This document shows, piece after piece, positions 11,036 through 27,248 of a stretch of DNA of 64,000 nt (positions within the stretch are counted from its first letter, which is position 1; each line of letters opens with the position of its first letter). The stretch comes from Ananas comosus. Its lineage: Eukaryota; Streptophyta; Magnoliopsida; Poales; Bromeliaceae. Below the pieces are notes generated by a model. The model saw only the letters and a list, made by a program, of their open reading frames with translations. It was not told the origin of the DNA and ran no database searches. The translations under genes were made by a program, and so were the position numbers. The stretch spans positions 12,633,218-12,697,217 of the forward strand of contig NC_033623.1 in assembly GCF_001540865.1 (NCBI RefSeq), given 5' to 3'.

Positions 11036-11400
11036 ATAAAAGGTAAAAATATACAGAACTTCTCTGAGCTATAGACCATATTGAGTCCGTTATCCAATTT
11101 TTCAAAATTTGGATTTTACTATTCAATTTTTCAATTTATTTGATTTGAGTCGGTTAATGGCATTCTGATTTCAAACTTTGAATGCATCGTATGTCTTTAT
11201 AAGTTTAGTTAGTATACTTCGTATTAGTTACTATAATTCGTACAATCTTGCAAATATTTATTAAATTTAGTAATTAGCTTAAAATTTTAAATTAGAATTA
11301 CTTTTATTGGCTTAAATAAAATAAAATAAATTTTAAATTTAAATTTTTAAAAAATTAAATAACTCATTCAAAATTAAGTTTTGTAATTTTTATCAAAGGA
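11036..11400. mobile_element. family-E inverted-repeat element, diverged
   Basis: The left arm (AGGTAAAAATATACAGAACTT, TATCCAATTTTTCAAAATTT) matches the left arm of the better copy at 45085-45455. The right arm is poorly preserved. Non-coding. Confidence 0.45.
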
Positions 11401-11448
11401 TGTGTCCCATAAGAGGAAATCTTGAGTATAACACTTACAACACATCTA

Positions 11449-12248
11449 AGGGTGTTCGTGAACCGGGTCGAGTCTGAATAGTTGATATACTATATTCGTA
11501 TCCTGAAAAAAGGGATAGGTAAAAATATATATATATATATACCCTGCCTATTTAACTTTGGATCGGGTCCTAGTCTAGATACTTAAGTAAATAATAATAT
11601 ACCTCTCGAGTTTATTTGAGCGGGTCTGAGTAGTGACTATATATCCGTATACTACCTCACTTAAATATAGATCGAGTACGGATCGGGTCTAAATCGGATA
11701 CAAATACCCGTATGTACATATTTATTAAACAGTTTATAAATAAACCATAAACCTCTCACTATAAAAAATTCCTGTTTTAATTAGTTGCACGTAGTCTAAT
11801 AAAATTCGCTCAAAAAAAAGATTCAAACAGTAAACCGCTAGAATTTTAAAAAATAAGTAAAATAAAAAAATAAAAAAAAAAGAGTAGACAGAGCGACTAA
11901 GGTTTTCACTAGGATGAAAATATATAGAGATCTTTCATCTATAAGTCCTATTTAAATTAATCCCTCAAACTTCAAATTTTTTTATTTACTATCAGGTATT
12001 TCACTGGGTCCAGGTCCGAGTTCGGTTCCGGATCTGAATTTGGAAATTCTTCCGGACCCTATCTATTAAAAGGTCATATTCGGGTCCGGTCCAAGTTGGG
12101 TATAAGTATAAAATATTCGGACCATATCCGAAACTTTAATGGATAATTTTTTTTTACCTATGTACTATCTATTTTTTATTGAGTTCGGTTTGGTCTGGAT
12201 AGAGTCCGGATCAGATATAGTATATCGAATATTTTGGACAGCTTTAAT
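11449..12248. mobile_element. diverged hAT-like element
   Basis: It begins AGGGTGTTCGTGAACCGGGTCG, is rich in GGGTC/GGTCCGG motifs like the hAT element at 621, and is flanked by CACATCTA (11441-11448) and CACATCAA (12249-12256), a probable 8-base duplication with one mismatch. The right terminus is only weakly complementary to the left. Non-coding. Confidence 0.5.
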
Positions 12249-12256
12249 CACATCAA

Positions 12257-13100
12257 TTATTTTCAGTCAATCATATTTTTCTTCTGTTTTAAAAAAAATT
12301 AATAAAATTATTTTTTTAAAAAAATTATAATTTAGAAAAAAAAATTTAATCGGTTGGAAACATCACATGAGAAATATAATTATAATAATTGTATTTTTGG
12401 CTTTTTTTTTTTAGGTCGCATTTCGCGGCGCAGAATGTAACAAGGGCAATGTGTGATGGCCGGCGCAGGTGTCAGGATAAGAAAGAATCATAAACGACGC
12501 AGAAATGAAAGAGAAAAGGACAAGGAAATGAACTCGAGCTACACAAAAAGATGGTTAATTGAATCAAATGAAAGATATAAGTTTCCAGATGTGGGCCACA
12601 GCTTTTGGATTATACCAATAATAATTGTTGGATGAAGTTACATTATCTTCCGTACCGTACCGTCCTTCTTGACTCAATTGATTTCTCCATTTTGCCCTTC
12701 AATGATTGAAATAGTAAATAAAGGAATATGTAAAATGTGGGATTGTCATTTATCAAAGATGATGTCACTGGAAATATACAATTTGGTTTAAGAACTTACT
12801 AAAAATAATTTAAATAGATAGGGAAGTTGTGAAGAATCTCTAATGTTTGGAGCTAACTAGTTACGAATGATCTTAATAGAATTTGCTTTTGATTTGACTT
12901 GCAAAGACGTATAGGCTACTAAAAGCATATTTATTACTGTTGAGAAATATCTTATACCACTCAAGATTATAATCTTGTACTACAAACAAATTCTATGGCA
13001 TGTACATGATATGTCAAAAGACCTGCTTGATATTGAGACTCATCTAATGTTACAAAAATAAAATAAAATAAAGACAAAAACATATATATATATATATATA
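12257..13100. other. gene-free region
   Basis: A short GC-richer stretch at 12420-12620 has no recognisable protein. TA repeats at 13081-13100 border family-A copy A1. Confidence 0.4.
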
Positions 13101-13347
13101 GAGTGCGTCTGGGGTGCTTTCGGAAGCACGGAGCGCTCCGTGCTTCCACTTTGTTTTCGATGTTGGGACTTTCAAATCGACGATCGGCTCCGTTAGACTT
13201 GATCTAGAGTATTTGAAGTATCTAGAAAATAAATTTTGCGATTTTTCGATATCATTTGCCTAGTGATCGAAGTGGCTCAAAATCAACAATTTTAACGGCC
13301 GTGGTGAGCCGGTTGCAAGTTTAACGGTGTAGAAATATCCAAATCAC
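13101..13347. mobile_element. family-A element, left part (A1)
   Basis: It follows a TA tract and starts GAGTGCGTCTGG. The tip at 13122-13147 is a perfect 26-base palindrome (GGAAGCACGGAGC and its complement). The family-A body follows: TTTTCGATG, ATCGGCTCCGTTAGACTTGA, TTTGAAGTATCTAGAAAATA, CATTTGCCTAGTGATCGAAG. The 706-N gap removes the rest. Confidence 0.8.
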
Positions 13348-14053
13348 NNNNNNNNNNNNNNNNNNNNNNNNNNNNNNNNNNNNNNNNNNNNNNNNNNNNN
13401 NNNNNNNNNNNNNNNNNNNNNNNNNNNNNNNNNNNNNNNNNNNNNNNNNNNNNNNNNNNNNNNNNNNNNNNNNNNNNNNNNNNNNNNNNNNNNNNNNNNN
13501 NNNNNNNNNNNNNNNNNNNNNNNNNNNNNNNNNNNNNNNNNNNNNNNNNNNNNNNNNNNNNNNNNNNNNNNNNNNNNNNNNNNNNNNNNNNNNNNNNNNN
13601 NNNNNNNNNNNNNNNNNNNNNNNNNNNNNNNNNNNNNNNNNNNNNNNNNNNNNNNNNNNNNNNNNNNNNNNNNNNNNNNNNNNNNNNNNNNNNNNNNNNN
13701 NNNNNNNNNNNNNNNNNNNNNNNNNNNNNNNNNNNNNNNNNNNNNNNNNNNNNNNNNNNNNNNNNNNNNNNNNNNNNNNNNNNNNNNNNNNNNNNNNNNN
13801 NNNNNNNNNNNNNNNNNNNNNNNNNNNNNNNNNNNNNNNNNNNNNNNNNNNNNNNNNNNNNNNNNNNNNNNNNNNNNNNNNNNNNNNNNNNNNNNNNNNN
13901 NNNNNNNNNNNNNNNNNNNNNNNNNNNNNNNNNNNNNNNNNNNNNNNNNNNNNNNNNNNNNNNNNNNNNNNNNNNNNNNNNNNNNNNNNNNNNNNNNNNN
14001 NNNNNNNNNNNNNNNNNNNNNNNNNNNNNNNNNNNNNNNNNNNNNNNNNNNNN
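13348..14053. other. assembly gap (706 N)
   Basis: An unsequenced run lies between family-A copy A1 and a TA/GA microsatellite before family-B copy B5. The missing right half of A1 is probably inside it. Confidence 0.99.
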
Positions 14054-14078
14054 TATATATATATATAGAGAGAGAGAG

Positions 14079-14329
14079 AGTCCGGCTACTATACTATCGA
14101 TAGTAGCAAGCTCTTTGTACTATTGAATTTTCTACCGTTAGATCTACCCTTTGATCATTTTCATCCATTAGATTATATTATTAAACCAACCACCCACTCA
14201 ATCCTAAAGAACCACTATCAATTTAACTGGGGACCACTATTATCTTAACCGCACATTCTTTCATCCAACGGCCAAAAACTCAATAGTATCAAGAGCTTGG
14301 TACTATTGATAGTATAGTAGCATAATTCT
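14079..14329. mobile_element. family-B element, complete (B5)
   Basis: It starts GAGTCCGGCTACTATACTATCG in a TA/GA tract and ends ATAGTATAGTAGCATAATTC before TA repeats. The left tip pairs CGATAGTA with TACTATTG; the right tip pairs CAATAGTATCAAG with CTTGGTACTATTG. The body has GTTAGATCTACC, ATTAGATTATA and ACCACCCACTCAATCC. This is the clearest complete family-B copy. Confidence 0.85.
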
Positions 14330-14810
14330 ATATATATATATATATATATTATCAGATCATAAAAAATACAGCATAACTGACTGATTGCAACATGTGAAAA
14401 TATAATTTTACATACAAAAACAAATATACACTGCATGAAACAGAATTCTCTCTTAATCTCAAACAGAGTCTAAATTATGTATTTAACAACTTAATCTTCT
14501 TAATTAGCTTAAGTCAATTTATAAGAATGTGCATATAATTGACATGTGTTTTTTTTTTCCATGTTTCCACGAAAGATTATTAATTAATGGAGAGTGCATA
14601 TAATATATTCCATATGAATTATAGATGCATTTTACTAAGCTATAAGTGCTAGCCTCAACATTTGAATCACAAAATAACATGTTAAAAAAGTACGTTGATA
14701 TATAGAGTATTTGTCTCTTATCAATCACTCTCCTAGTAAATAATTAATTAATTAGTCAACAGGGAGTATGCGTTTCTACCTTTGCACAATATATATATAT
14801 ATATATATAT
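14330..14810. other. gene-free AT-rich region
   Basis: Nothing is recognised apart from TA tracts at both ends, which flank B5 and A2. Confidence 0.4.
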
Positions 14811-15319
14811 AGTTGAGCTAGAATGCTATCGGTAGTAAACGAGCCGTTTTACTACCGATTTGTTTTCGATGATAGAACTTTCAAATTGACGATCGGCTCC
14901 GTTGAACATGATCTATACCACTTGAAGTGTTTAGAAATCAATTTTCAAATCTTTTCGACATCATTTGCCTAATGATCAAAGGGTTTCAAAATTTATAATT
15001 TTAATGGTCGATAAAAGGCGTTTTCTTGTTTAACGGCTAAAGATATCCAAATCAATTGAATTTTTGTTAGAAAATTCTTTAAATTATTTAAAACAAGATC
15101 TATACTCTTGATCTTGATTACAAGACTCCTATCATCATTTTTTAAAGAGTATTCATTTTCTGTTTTCATGATGGTAAAAGACAATATCGAAAGTGGTGAA
15201 TTGATTTCTATGTCGTTTTAAATGGTTTAGATATATTAACGGAGCGCACGTCAATTTGAAAGCTCTATCATTCAAAACAAATCGGTAGTAAAACGGCTCG
15301 TTATACGAATAGTAGCTCA
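14811..15319. mobile_element. family-A element, complete (A2)
   Basis: It begins GAGCTAGAATGCTATC after TA repeats and ends AATAGTAGCTC. The left tip is CGGTAGTAAACG facing CGTTTTACTACCG; the right tip is CGGTAGTAAAACG facing CGTTATACGAATAG. Inner arms (GACGATCGGCTCCGTTGA left, TAACGGAGCGCACGTCAA right) are inverted repeats. A CT/TA tract follows. Non-coding. Confidence 0.82.
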
Positions 15320-15387
15320 TCTCCTCTCGGTCTATCTCCTCTCTCTCTTTCTCTCTTTCTTATAATATATATATATATATATATATA

Positions 15388-15566
15388 ATTGAGCTCCTAT
15401 ATTTTTAAAAGTACCAAGTTATTGGTGCTTGTAGATTTTTAGCCATTGGATTAAGAGATATGCGGTTAGAATGATGTGGCCTCCCTAGGGTTGAGTGGGT
15501 GGTTGGTTGAATAGTATAATCTAATGGTTGAAAATGATCTGAGAAGTAGATCTAACGGTAAAAAAC
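15388..15566. mobile_element. family-B element, right end lost (B6)
   Basis: The left tip has TTTTTAAAAGTACCAAG and GGTGCTTG, the same tip type as B2. The body GGGTTGAGTGGGTGGTTGG and GATCTAACGG fit family B. The right tip is absent; the sequence passes into unrelated DNA near 15566. Confidence 0.7.
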
Positions 15567-16027
15567 TTAAGTAAGTTAATTCCATTCAACACCTTGTTTT
15601 AGGTTGGAATGTTTGATGGGAAAGTCATTAATTAACATGTAGATATATTTCGCACCGTGTCTATTTATTTACACAGTTAAAAATTCTAAACCAGTACTGC
15701 ACGTGGAGAAGATCAATTTGTGGGCCCCACACGTTGATAAAAAACAACTCAAGTAAAACACGTTTTTTTTTTTTTTTAAAGGTCAATTCTTGAATAATTA
15801 TTATTATTATTATTATTTTAAGAGATAGATAACACGTTATTCATTTCATCGAAATAATTATTTTTTAAAAAAAATAAATAACACATTATGTTATTTTGGT
15901 CAAGACGCAAGGGCATTTTGGTCCACGCGGCATCGACACGGGAGCGAGAACCCCACAAATTATTAGAGGCGGTGGACCCTGGGCTGAATCCTTTCCCCCT
16001 CCCCGAACCCCATTTCCCCTCCATTAA

Positions 16028-16040
16028 TTACTCCCTCTCC

Positions 16041-16076
<36 letters not shown>

Positions 16077-16194
16077 CCACCCCCATCACCATCGTCGTGC
16101 TCTCCCCACCTCCTCCTCTTACCCTCTTCTTCCTCTTCCTCTTCGTCTTCGTCTTCGTCGTCGTCGTCGTTGCCGTCGTCGAGTTTTCATTGCC
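16028..16194 (+). promoter_or_regulatory. pyrimidine-rich leader of the CIPK gene
   Basis: The stretch before the ATG holds a CT microsatellite (about 16043-16074) and then C, CTT and CGT-rich sequence. Such CT-rich leaders are common near plant transcription starts. The exact start is not determined. Confidence 0.5.
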
Positions 16195-20513
<4,319 letters not shown>

Positions 20514-20782
20514 TTGTCAATTTCAATCATTGTTTACAATTAGTAGACACTTTCAAATATCTTCAACTTTATCTCTCTAATTTCTAATCATTTTTTCAGG
20601 TAATAGCATGGCATTATTCTTGTCCATGCATGGCTTAGTAGGTAGATCTTCTGCTTTCAGATTTAAATGGCGGCAATGTTGTAAATATTTAATTAGAAGC
20701 ATCGAGAGCTTTTATATATCGCTCCGGGAACAAAAGTTCCTCCAATTCTTTGAGTTGCGGATGATGTGCAAAATAGAGGGAC

Positions 20783-20838
20783 AAATCAAGTCATATCGTT
20801 CTCCGCTAAGAAATCAAGTCCTATCGTTCTCCGCTAAG
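20783..20838 (+). repeat. 28-base tandem duplication in the kinase 3' region
   Basis: Two adjacent 28-base units (20783-20810 and 20811-20838), containing TATCGTTCTCCGCTAAG, differ at one base. They lie about 270 bases after the kinase stop, probably in the 3' UTR. Confidence 0.9.
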
Positions 20839-20935
20839 TTGTTTTTCAGTAAGAATATTTTGTAATAGAGAATGTATGAAGTTTACTTAACAACTTGTAT
20901 TATCTTAAGACCTGATTTCAAAGACGATGATATTA

Positions 20936-20941
20936 AATAAA
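20936..20941 (+). terminator. candidate polyadenylation signal for the CIPK gene
   Basis: An AATAAA lies about 420 bases after the stop codon and just before the SINE at 20985. Position is plausible; there is no transcript evidence. Confidence 0.4.
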
Positions 20942-20984
20942 TTGAGGAATTTGCCTTCTTTTAGCGTGTCTCTTTTTTCTTTTC

Positions 20985-21164
20985 TTTTTTTTCCTTTTTT
21001 TTTTGTGTTGATAGATAGGTTAGGTAACACACTATCTGCTTCATTTATTTTATTTAGAAATTTAAAAATAAACTTAGCTGAAAATGTGAATCAACTAAGA
21101 TTCGAACTTGGGTCTCGTATACCAACCACCAAGCCTTTTGCCACTTGCTCTAAGGACGGTCGGT
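20985..21164 (-). mobile_element. tRNA-derived SINE (S1)
   Basis: On the minus strand: ACCGTCCTTAGAGCAAGTGG (A-box-like), then AGTTCGAATC (B-box-like), then TTTATTT...AATGAAGCAGATAGTGTGTTACC and a poly-A end. It sits between the convergent CIPK and TatD genes. Confidence 0.8.
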
Positions 21165-21944
21165 TATCATGTCTTGATTATGCAATTCAATTTGCCAGTC
21201 CAATGATGATTGTAGGGATGCCCTAGAAATTTATGATTTGCATATAGCAACTTTAAGCATGCACTTATAATGGAAATTGAACATATTAACACTCTTCTTT
21301 GAATTTTGTAGGGTAAATTGGGGAATGTCAGAAAACTCTACTCATTTTATTATTAGCACTCATTCGATATGCAAAACAGCGCTCACGTATGTGCACGGCC
21401 GGCCTTGCGTGTTTGTTTTCAAAGTCCTCAGCCTATAACCTGCAGGTCTGAAGTCTGAACAAAGACTAGTAAGCAAAAAAACCACTTCTGGAAAATAATA
21501 ATATATAATAATACACATATCTAATGGGAATGCTTATAAATAATAATATAATACGATTTATGCGGCCACAAACAGTAGCGTAACAAAACCGCACTAACTT
21601 CTTTATCGAGAACATATTAAACGTTCCTGAGCTTTCGGATAAATGACTCGGCGCCCATTAACATACTCTCAAGCATGCAAGCATATGGCTATTTATTTCA
21701 AATTTTTTGCTGGTGAATTGAAACCGAATCATGCCACTGACAGTAGTAAACTTTTTCCTCCAACTAAGGATGGTTTGTGGCTCGAGGTTTACAGAAAACA
21801 CAGCAGAAACCAATTGAGATTTTTCGAAAGGTACTGCATTTAAATAGAATTTTGATGCTTACAATTCATAATTATGATACTTCTTATCATACGACATGTA
21901 TATGCCTATGGTGATTGATAGTGTACAAGGATGAACTTCAGACA
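21165..21944. other. spacer between convergent CIPK and TatD genes
   Basis: The 3' UTRs of both genes probably lie here. A frame at 21643-21843 (+) has no recognisable domain and I do not call it a gene. Confidence 0.4.
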
Positions 21945-24900
21945 TTAGGAAGGAACTTTTGAACCAGGGTAAGAGAACAAGCGAGTAGCATTTTGATAAC
22001 TCACCTCCGCAAGCTCCTCCTTAGGCATCTCGAGCAACATTGCCGCATAATTTAGAATCTGAAAATAATTGTCGAAACGAGTAAAGCTCCTATACAGGAT
22101 AAGTTGTGTGAAAACATCAGTTAAGAATGTGCAACAGTAAGGAAAAACAGTTTCACTCAAGTTATAGGTACCTTGACCTAAAAGCACTAGCAAATGAAGC
22201 AGTAAAAAAGGATGATGGATAAAAAAACACTGAAGCATAGAATTTTTACCCTTGTATGAACCTTGCATGAAGTAGGCCAAAATGGAAGAGAGGGCAATTA
22301 GAGATGACTAAACGAACCTATTAGACTCAAGGTCAGTACTTCCTGATATCAATGATATAACATTAGAATAAAACAGTCTTACATTGTGGATGTTAGCTGG
22401 ATGATTTAAGGCATCCTTCGACACAGTACCAGCCTGTGATCCTTTAACTTCATGCTGGCATTCTGGCTCTTCAGAATTTGAACTATTTTCAGGGACTCCT
22501 ATTAAAGATTCCGTGTTCCACGTAGACATTCCATCTGGTGCATCAGTTTCAAGCAAAATTCTATCTAACGGTACCTATATAAAGAGGCCTGCAGTTTAAA
22601 TAGGCAACCACTACAAACTAGAAATAGGTGAATCCATTACTGTGGAACTAATTTACTTACCGATCTTAGAATTTTCTTTGCATTTTGCACTTTCATGTTT
22701 GTCAGGTACCCAGAAAATGAAAAGTAAGACCCAAGATTTGCAAGGCTAGCTACCATATCCGCAGATCCGAGATACGAATGCAAAATTACACCTGCTGGGA
22801 AAGGTCCAGTTCGTCTGGCCATGACAGTGTTCGATTTTGTTTTACAGGGTAACAAACAAATAAAGCATAAGATGCACAAATCTACCAGTTATTGAGTAAA
22901 GAATGATTAAATTAGCTTATATTAATGAGAAAGACGGGCCTAATGTACATTATATGAAGACTAATGATGTCATGCACCAAAACAGAAAAGTCACACTACA
23001 AAAGATTTCTAGTACGTGGGAAGTTTCTCCGCACAATAAATGATGCTGTGACTCCCTTCAAAATACAGGCAAGTATTTACATGTAGATACTTGCACTTCT
23101 TTTTACAGGCAGGAAAGAAAGATAACCAACATCCTTATGAGACAGAAATCTTAGAAAGAAAGAGGCAGTTAAGCCTCTCAATAGTTGTCGTAAACAGGTA
23201 GCAAATACTAATGTAAATCTGAAGAGGCACTTACTTCAGTATTCCCAAAAGGTCGCCAAAAGCACGTACACAGTGGACAGAAACAGGTCTCTCTAACTCC
23301 TTGGCAAGTTCAAGTTGTTGCAGGAACACTTCTTCCTGTGATGAAATCGCTGTAAAATCATCTTACTTCATCCACAATTGACTTAACGGCCAAAGCTGGT
23401 GAACGATGCAGTAAAACTGAGTTTGAAAGTACCAACAATTGAAGCAAAAAAGAGATACAAGAGAAAATATTTGAAATAACTTTATATTTCTGGAAATTTA
23501 AAATGTTCCTTATCGCATTTTTTAACATCGGTTTAAGGATTTGTTGGAGAAGATGTACGAAAGGTCAGCAGTAATCATTGAACAACCAATTTAGAATTTA
23601 ATTCAAGCAGACCTGTTCATCGAAATTAATCTTCTTGCCGTGAGAACCCCTATCTAGACCAATCTGCACATCAAAGTTAGTAAATATGACTTAATTCTGT
23701 TTAAGCATGGAAAAGCTAGATATACATTTTCACACCAACTAAAATGAGATAAAGCTCCATTCAGGAACATCAGGCTACCAGTATTTGCTTTTGACGGAAA
23801 ACAAAGAGAAGGTATACCACTTATCACATCTCACATGTTTAAAACTATCCTAAAATTTAATCATTGGAAGGGATCTGAATTAGCGACACACTTATCAGCC
23901 AAACGTACTTTAAACAAATTCTATTCTACTAATAGTGATAAATAGTGGCTTTAATGCACCATATGTGATTGATCTGAATCACTGATTACCATTTCTTTGC
24001 CAACCAGCATTTTTTAAAAAAAAAAAAAATTCAATTTTAAGGCCAATGAACCAAAGAACTATTGATTGTCTAAGAAGATAATCTCACGTCCGGTGCAAGT
24101 TACCATTCTTTTGGATATATCTTCATTATCTTAAAATATTTTTTCACACATCTTATCCCTGGTTTTTCCAAAGATCTTACAAATTCTATTCTACTAATAG
24201 TGATAAATAGTGGCTTTAATGCACCATATGTGATTGATCTGAATTGCTGATTACCATTTCTTTGCCAACCAGCATTATTGCACAGCTTGTTTTTTTTTTT
24301 TTTTAAAATTCAATTTTAAGGCCAATGAACCAAAGAACTATTGATTGTCTAAGAAGATAATCTCACGTCCAGTGCAAGTTACCATTCTTTTGGATATATT
24401 TTCATTATCTTAAAATATTTTTTCACACATCTTATCCCTGGTTTTTCCAAAGATCTTACTTGTCTAGCTATTATAGTGATGTGTACCATTTATGGCAGGG
24501 TGACCAACACATAGATTTCCTATAGTTTACAGTCATATTGAATTTTTATATCTATTACATACATCACCATCAGACGTGCAACACTCCAGCTTGATCTGCC
24601 ATTATTTTGTTGGTGGGTCATGCACCAAAAACTGTTTATTTACTACATGAATTTGACAAATGTTGATGCAAATCCAACTGAGACAATTACTTTACCCAGT
24701 TTTACCGTCTATGATCGCCAAATCAGCGTTATTGATCCGTCTCCGACAGTAGTGTGCGTATTCAATGCTTTCGAATTTTTTATTATCCAACCCAAATTTC
24801 TAAAGCCAAAACCTCAAAACTAATCGAGAACACATAAAACAGTAAGGAAATAAGATACCAACTAACCTCCCCAACTGCAGCAGTGGGCGTGTCGGCGAAG

Positions 24901-26096
24901 AACTCTCTCAATGATCTCAACCAGTTCGGGGATCTCTCGGCCACATACCTGTTGTAACACATACTAACCTTTTTATCACCTGTTCTTTTCTACATAAAAC
25001 AATCATTTGTCTTAAGCAACCGCAGAGTGGCGTTTTAAGACTCAGGGTTTTTTTTTTTCTATTTTTTTCCCTCGGGTAAAAAGGATATGAGCCTGATGGG
25101 ACCCAAAAGAGGAATATTTAACACTGCCTCTCGCGTTTGGATTCTAGATTGTCTTAATAGGCCCAAAGCCCAAGACGAAGAAACTCCTTATCTTTAAAAG
25201 CTTGAGCTAACAGAGAAGGGTATTACTTATTTTTAGGGTTAAATGCATTCATGTCCTGCAAACATAGTAAATTACAAATATATTCCTACAAAGTTCAACT
25301 TTTATATATTGTCTCTACAAAAGTTCTAATATTTTCAAATATATCTCTCTATTTTGTTACCATTATAAAATTGAAAGTTCTAAAGTTATATATCCCTCTG
25401 CTTGTCGTCCCTACAAAAGTTCTAAAGTAAAATGTCAATTTTACCATCATAAATATGTCCCTCCAAAAGCCACAACAAAAGCCACAACAGTAGTATAATA
25501 TGATAGGGATAAAAATATCAAATTATCTCATAAATTAACCAGAGTTAAGCATTTAACCTATGATTAATTAAAGTTTTCTAACGTATTCTACCGGCAGGAA
25601 CACATGTGAAAACATTAGGATTTTTGCCGGAACAGAATATGAAAGTTGAACTTTGTAGAGATATATTTATAATTCACTATATTTGCATGGACCTATACGA
25701 AACTAACCCTTATTTTCACTGCTCATATTTAGCCATTAATGAGCATAAATGAATAAATGAACTATGAAGATGAGAGGAAAAGAGAGATCTCGCCATGGAT
25801 GGAGGCCGAAGCAGGGGATTACGGAAGGGTATTGCTCGGCCATCCGCTTCACGAGGTGCCAGTCCCTCTGCATCGGATCGAAGAACAACCGAGGAGGGAT
25901 AATCTCAATCTTATTATATACGGGGATCAAGAAAGGGTTTGCTTACCTCGGAGACCCCGTTGACGGCGAATCGGACGACGCCGGAGTCGACGGCGGCGCC
26001 GATGAGCTGCGGAGCGACGGCCGAGATCCTCCGATCCTGGAGGTGGCAGTGCGCGTCGAAGAGCCTCAGCCCCCTTCCCTGACTCGCTCCGCTCAT
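21945..26096 (-). CDS. TatD-type metal-dependent hydrolase (putative DNase)
   Basis: Predicted metal-dependent hydrolase of the TatD family, with nuclease activity in characterised members. Coding exons in transcript order: 26096-25947, 25867-25794, 24948-24867, 23663-23613, 23335-23235, 22814-22661, 22574-22383, 22058-21945; together 305 residues. Visible motifs: DAHCHLQD with His16 and His18, CFGLHPWYV, TAAVGEIGLD with Glu102, SVHCVRAFGDLL with His140, ILHSYLG with His165, ILLETDAPD with Asp215, NHPANI. These are the metal ligands and length of the family, so the enzyme looks intact. A loop at about 225-255 is polar and probably variable. The start ATG at 26096 is chosen because DAHCHL follows 13 residues later and the upstream frame has only a GA-repeat without ATG. 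Intron 2 (24949-25793) needs a GC donor and hosts a transposon; intron 3 holds a tandem duplication. Confidence 0.93.
23916..24459. repeat. tandem duplication of about 265-279 bases in a TatD intron
   Basis: Copy 1 is 23916-24180 and copy 2 is 24181-24459. Both start AAATTCTATTCTACTAATAG and end CCAAAGATCTTAC. They differ by a few substitutions and by a 14-base length difference around a poly-A/poly-T tract in the middle. The duplication lies wholly inside the intron between exons 3 and 4. Confidence 0.92.
24949..25793 (-). other. TatD intron with GC donor
   Basis: Read on the minus strand, exon 2 ends CATCCATG and the intron starts GCGAGA; it ends ACAACAG before GTATGTGGCC. Joining gives HPWYVAERSP in frame. 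The only nearby GT would delete conserved residues and break the phase. Confidence 0.78.
25235..25710. mobile_element. family-D inverted-repeat element inside a TatD intron (D1)
   Basis: It starts AGGGTTAAATGC and ends GAAACTAACCCT. Arms share AAATATATTCCTACAAAGTTCAACTT on the left and its complement (AAGTTGAACTTTGTAG) on the right. Two relatives lie at 43133-43960 and 50455-51213. Non-coding. Confidence 0.75.
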
Positions 26097-26162
26097 TCCC
26101 CCTCTCTCTCTCTCTCTCTCGATCGATCGATCGAACTCCCCACTAACAAGTAACAACAACAA

Positions 26163-27248
26163 TCTTTATTTTTTTTTTCCTAAATAATAATAATAATAAT
26201 AATAATGAGCCGTAGCCCGTAGGGAATAGTTACCGGGTTGGGCTGAACTAATTCTCGGCCGAAACATTTGTTGTATCAATTTGGGCTTAAACCTGATCCG
26301 GTCCAATTCCATTCGCACAGCGATTCAGAACGTCGAGCCTCTAAGCACGCCCCGCCCATGTTGAACGGTGCGGAATACTGAAAGTTTGGAGATCGTCTCT
26401 AGTATTTTCTTTATTATTGAGTTTGGATATAATGCCCGCGAAATTTCTACGCAAAAAAAAGAAAAAGAAAAAAAGAACGATGCTGATACAATTCGTTCGC
26501 GATGATCACCGACGAGATTCTCAGGCCAACAGTCATTCCATATTCTAGTTAAGAATTCATTTATTAGTGTTCAGAACGATCTAATATTACCAGAGAAGAA
26601 GAAGTTGGAATGAAAGCATATAGAAATCAGCCTTTCTTTTTTTTTTTTTTTCGGCCCATTTAGGTTGTTTGAAAGCAACAAGTTAGCCTTTACAAATTTT
26701 GATTATACATAGTAATGCTTTATTTCTTTTTAGTTGTTTGGTAATACTCAAAACCTATTGCATGTGCCCGGTGTATTTATACATCCATACACTACTCTTT
26801 TAATATTGGACATTTATTTTATCTGATTATTTGATCTCTACCGTCCAATGGATTATAGTTCTTTTAGTTAAAGTTAAATAATTGAATTAAGAATGTAAGA
26901 TACGTTAAAAAAAATTAAGATTTAGTTTAAACTCATCAGAATGCATCTGGTGTAGGCAATTACTTCTAATATGACAAATTAAATTACTTAAAAGCTCAGC
27001 AAAGTTAAAATTTTTCAAAGTTGGTAATCCCGCTATAGTCTGGTTCAAAGTTCAAACAACCTAAAGTCACAGCTTATCATGAGATGCTCAATAAAGCGTG
27101 TGTGTATATCTATTCAACTTCTATTTCTATATCTATCTATTCTACTATATTAAAGGAGAATTTGGGGATCAAAGGATGACACTTGTCCTCCCAAATCCTC
27201 CTTTACTATCTCTCTCTCCCTCGAGATATATATATATATATATATATA
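26163..27248. other. gene-free region upstream of the TatD gene
   Basis: Near the gene are a CT/GATC repeat (26100-26134) and a TAA repeat (about 26184-26206); the TatD promoter is probably here. No further gene is seen. A TA tract ends at 27248. Confidence 0.45.

Noticed and set aside
21643..21843. 66-codon plus frame between CIPK and TatD
   Set aside because: Short, in the 3' spacer, no known motif.
25757..26153. Plus-strand open frames of up to 129 codons
   Set aside because: They are antisense of TatD exons 1 and 2, which carry the family motifs.
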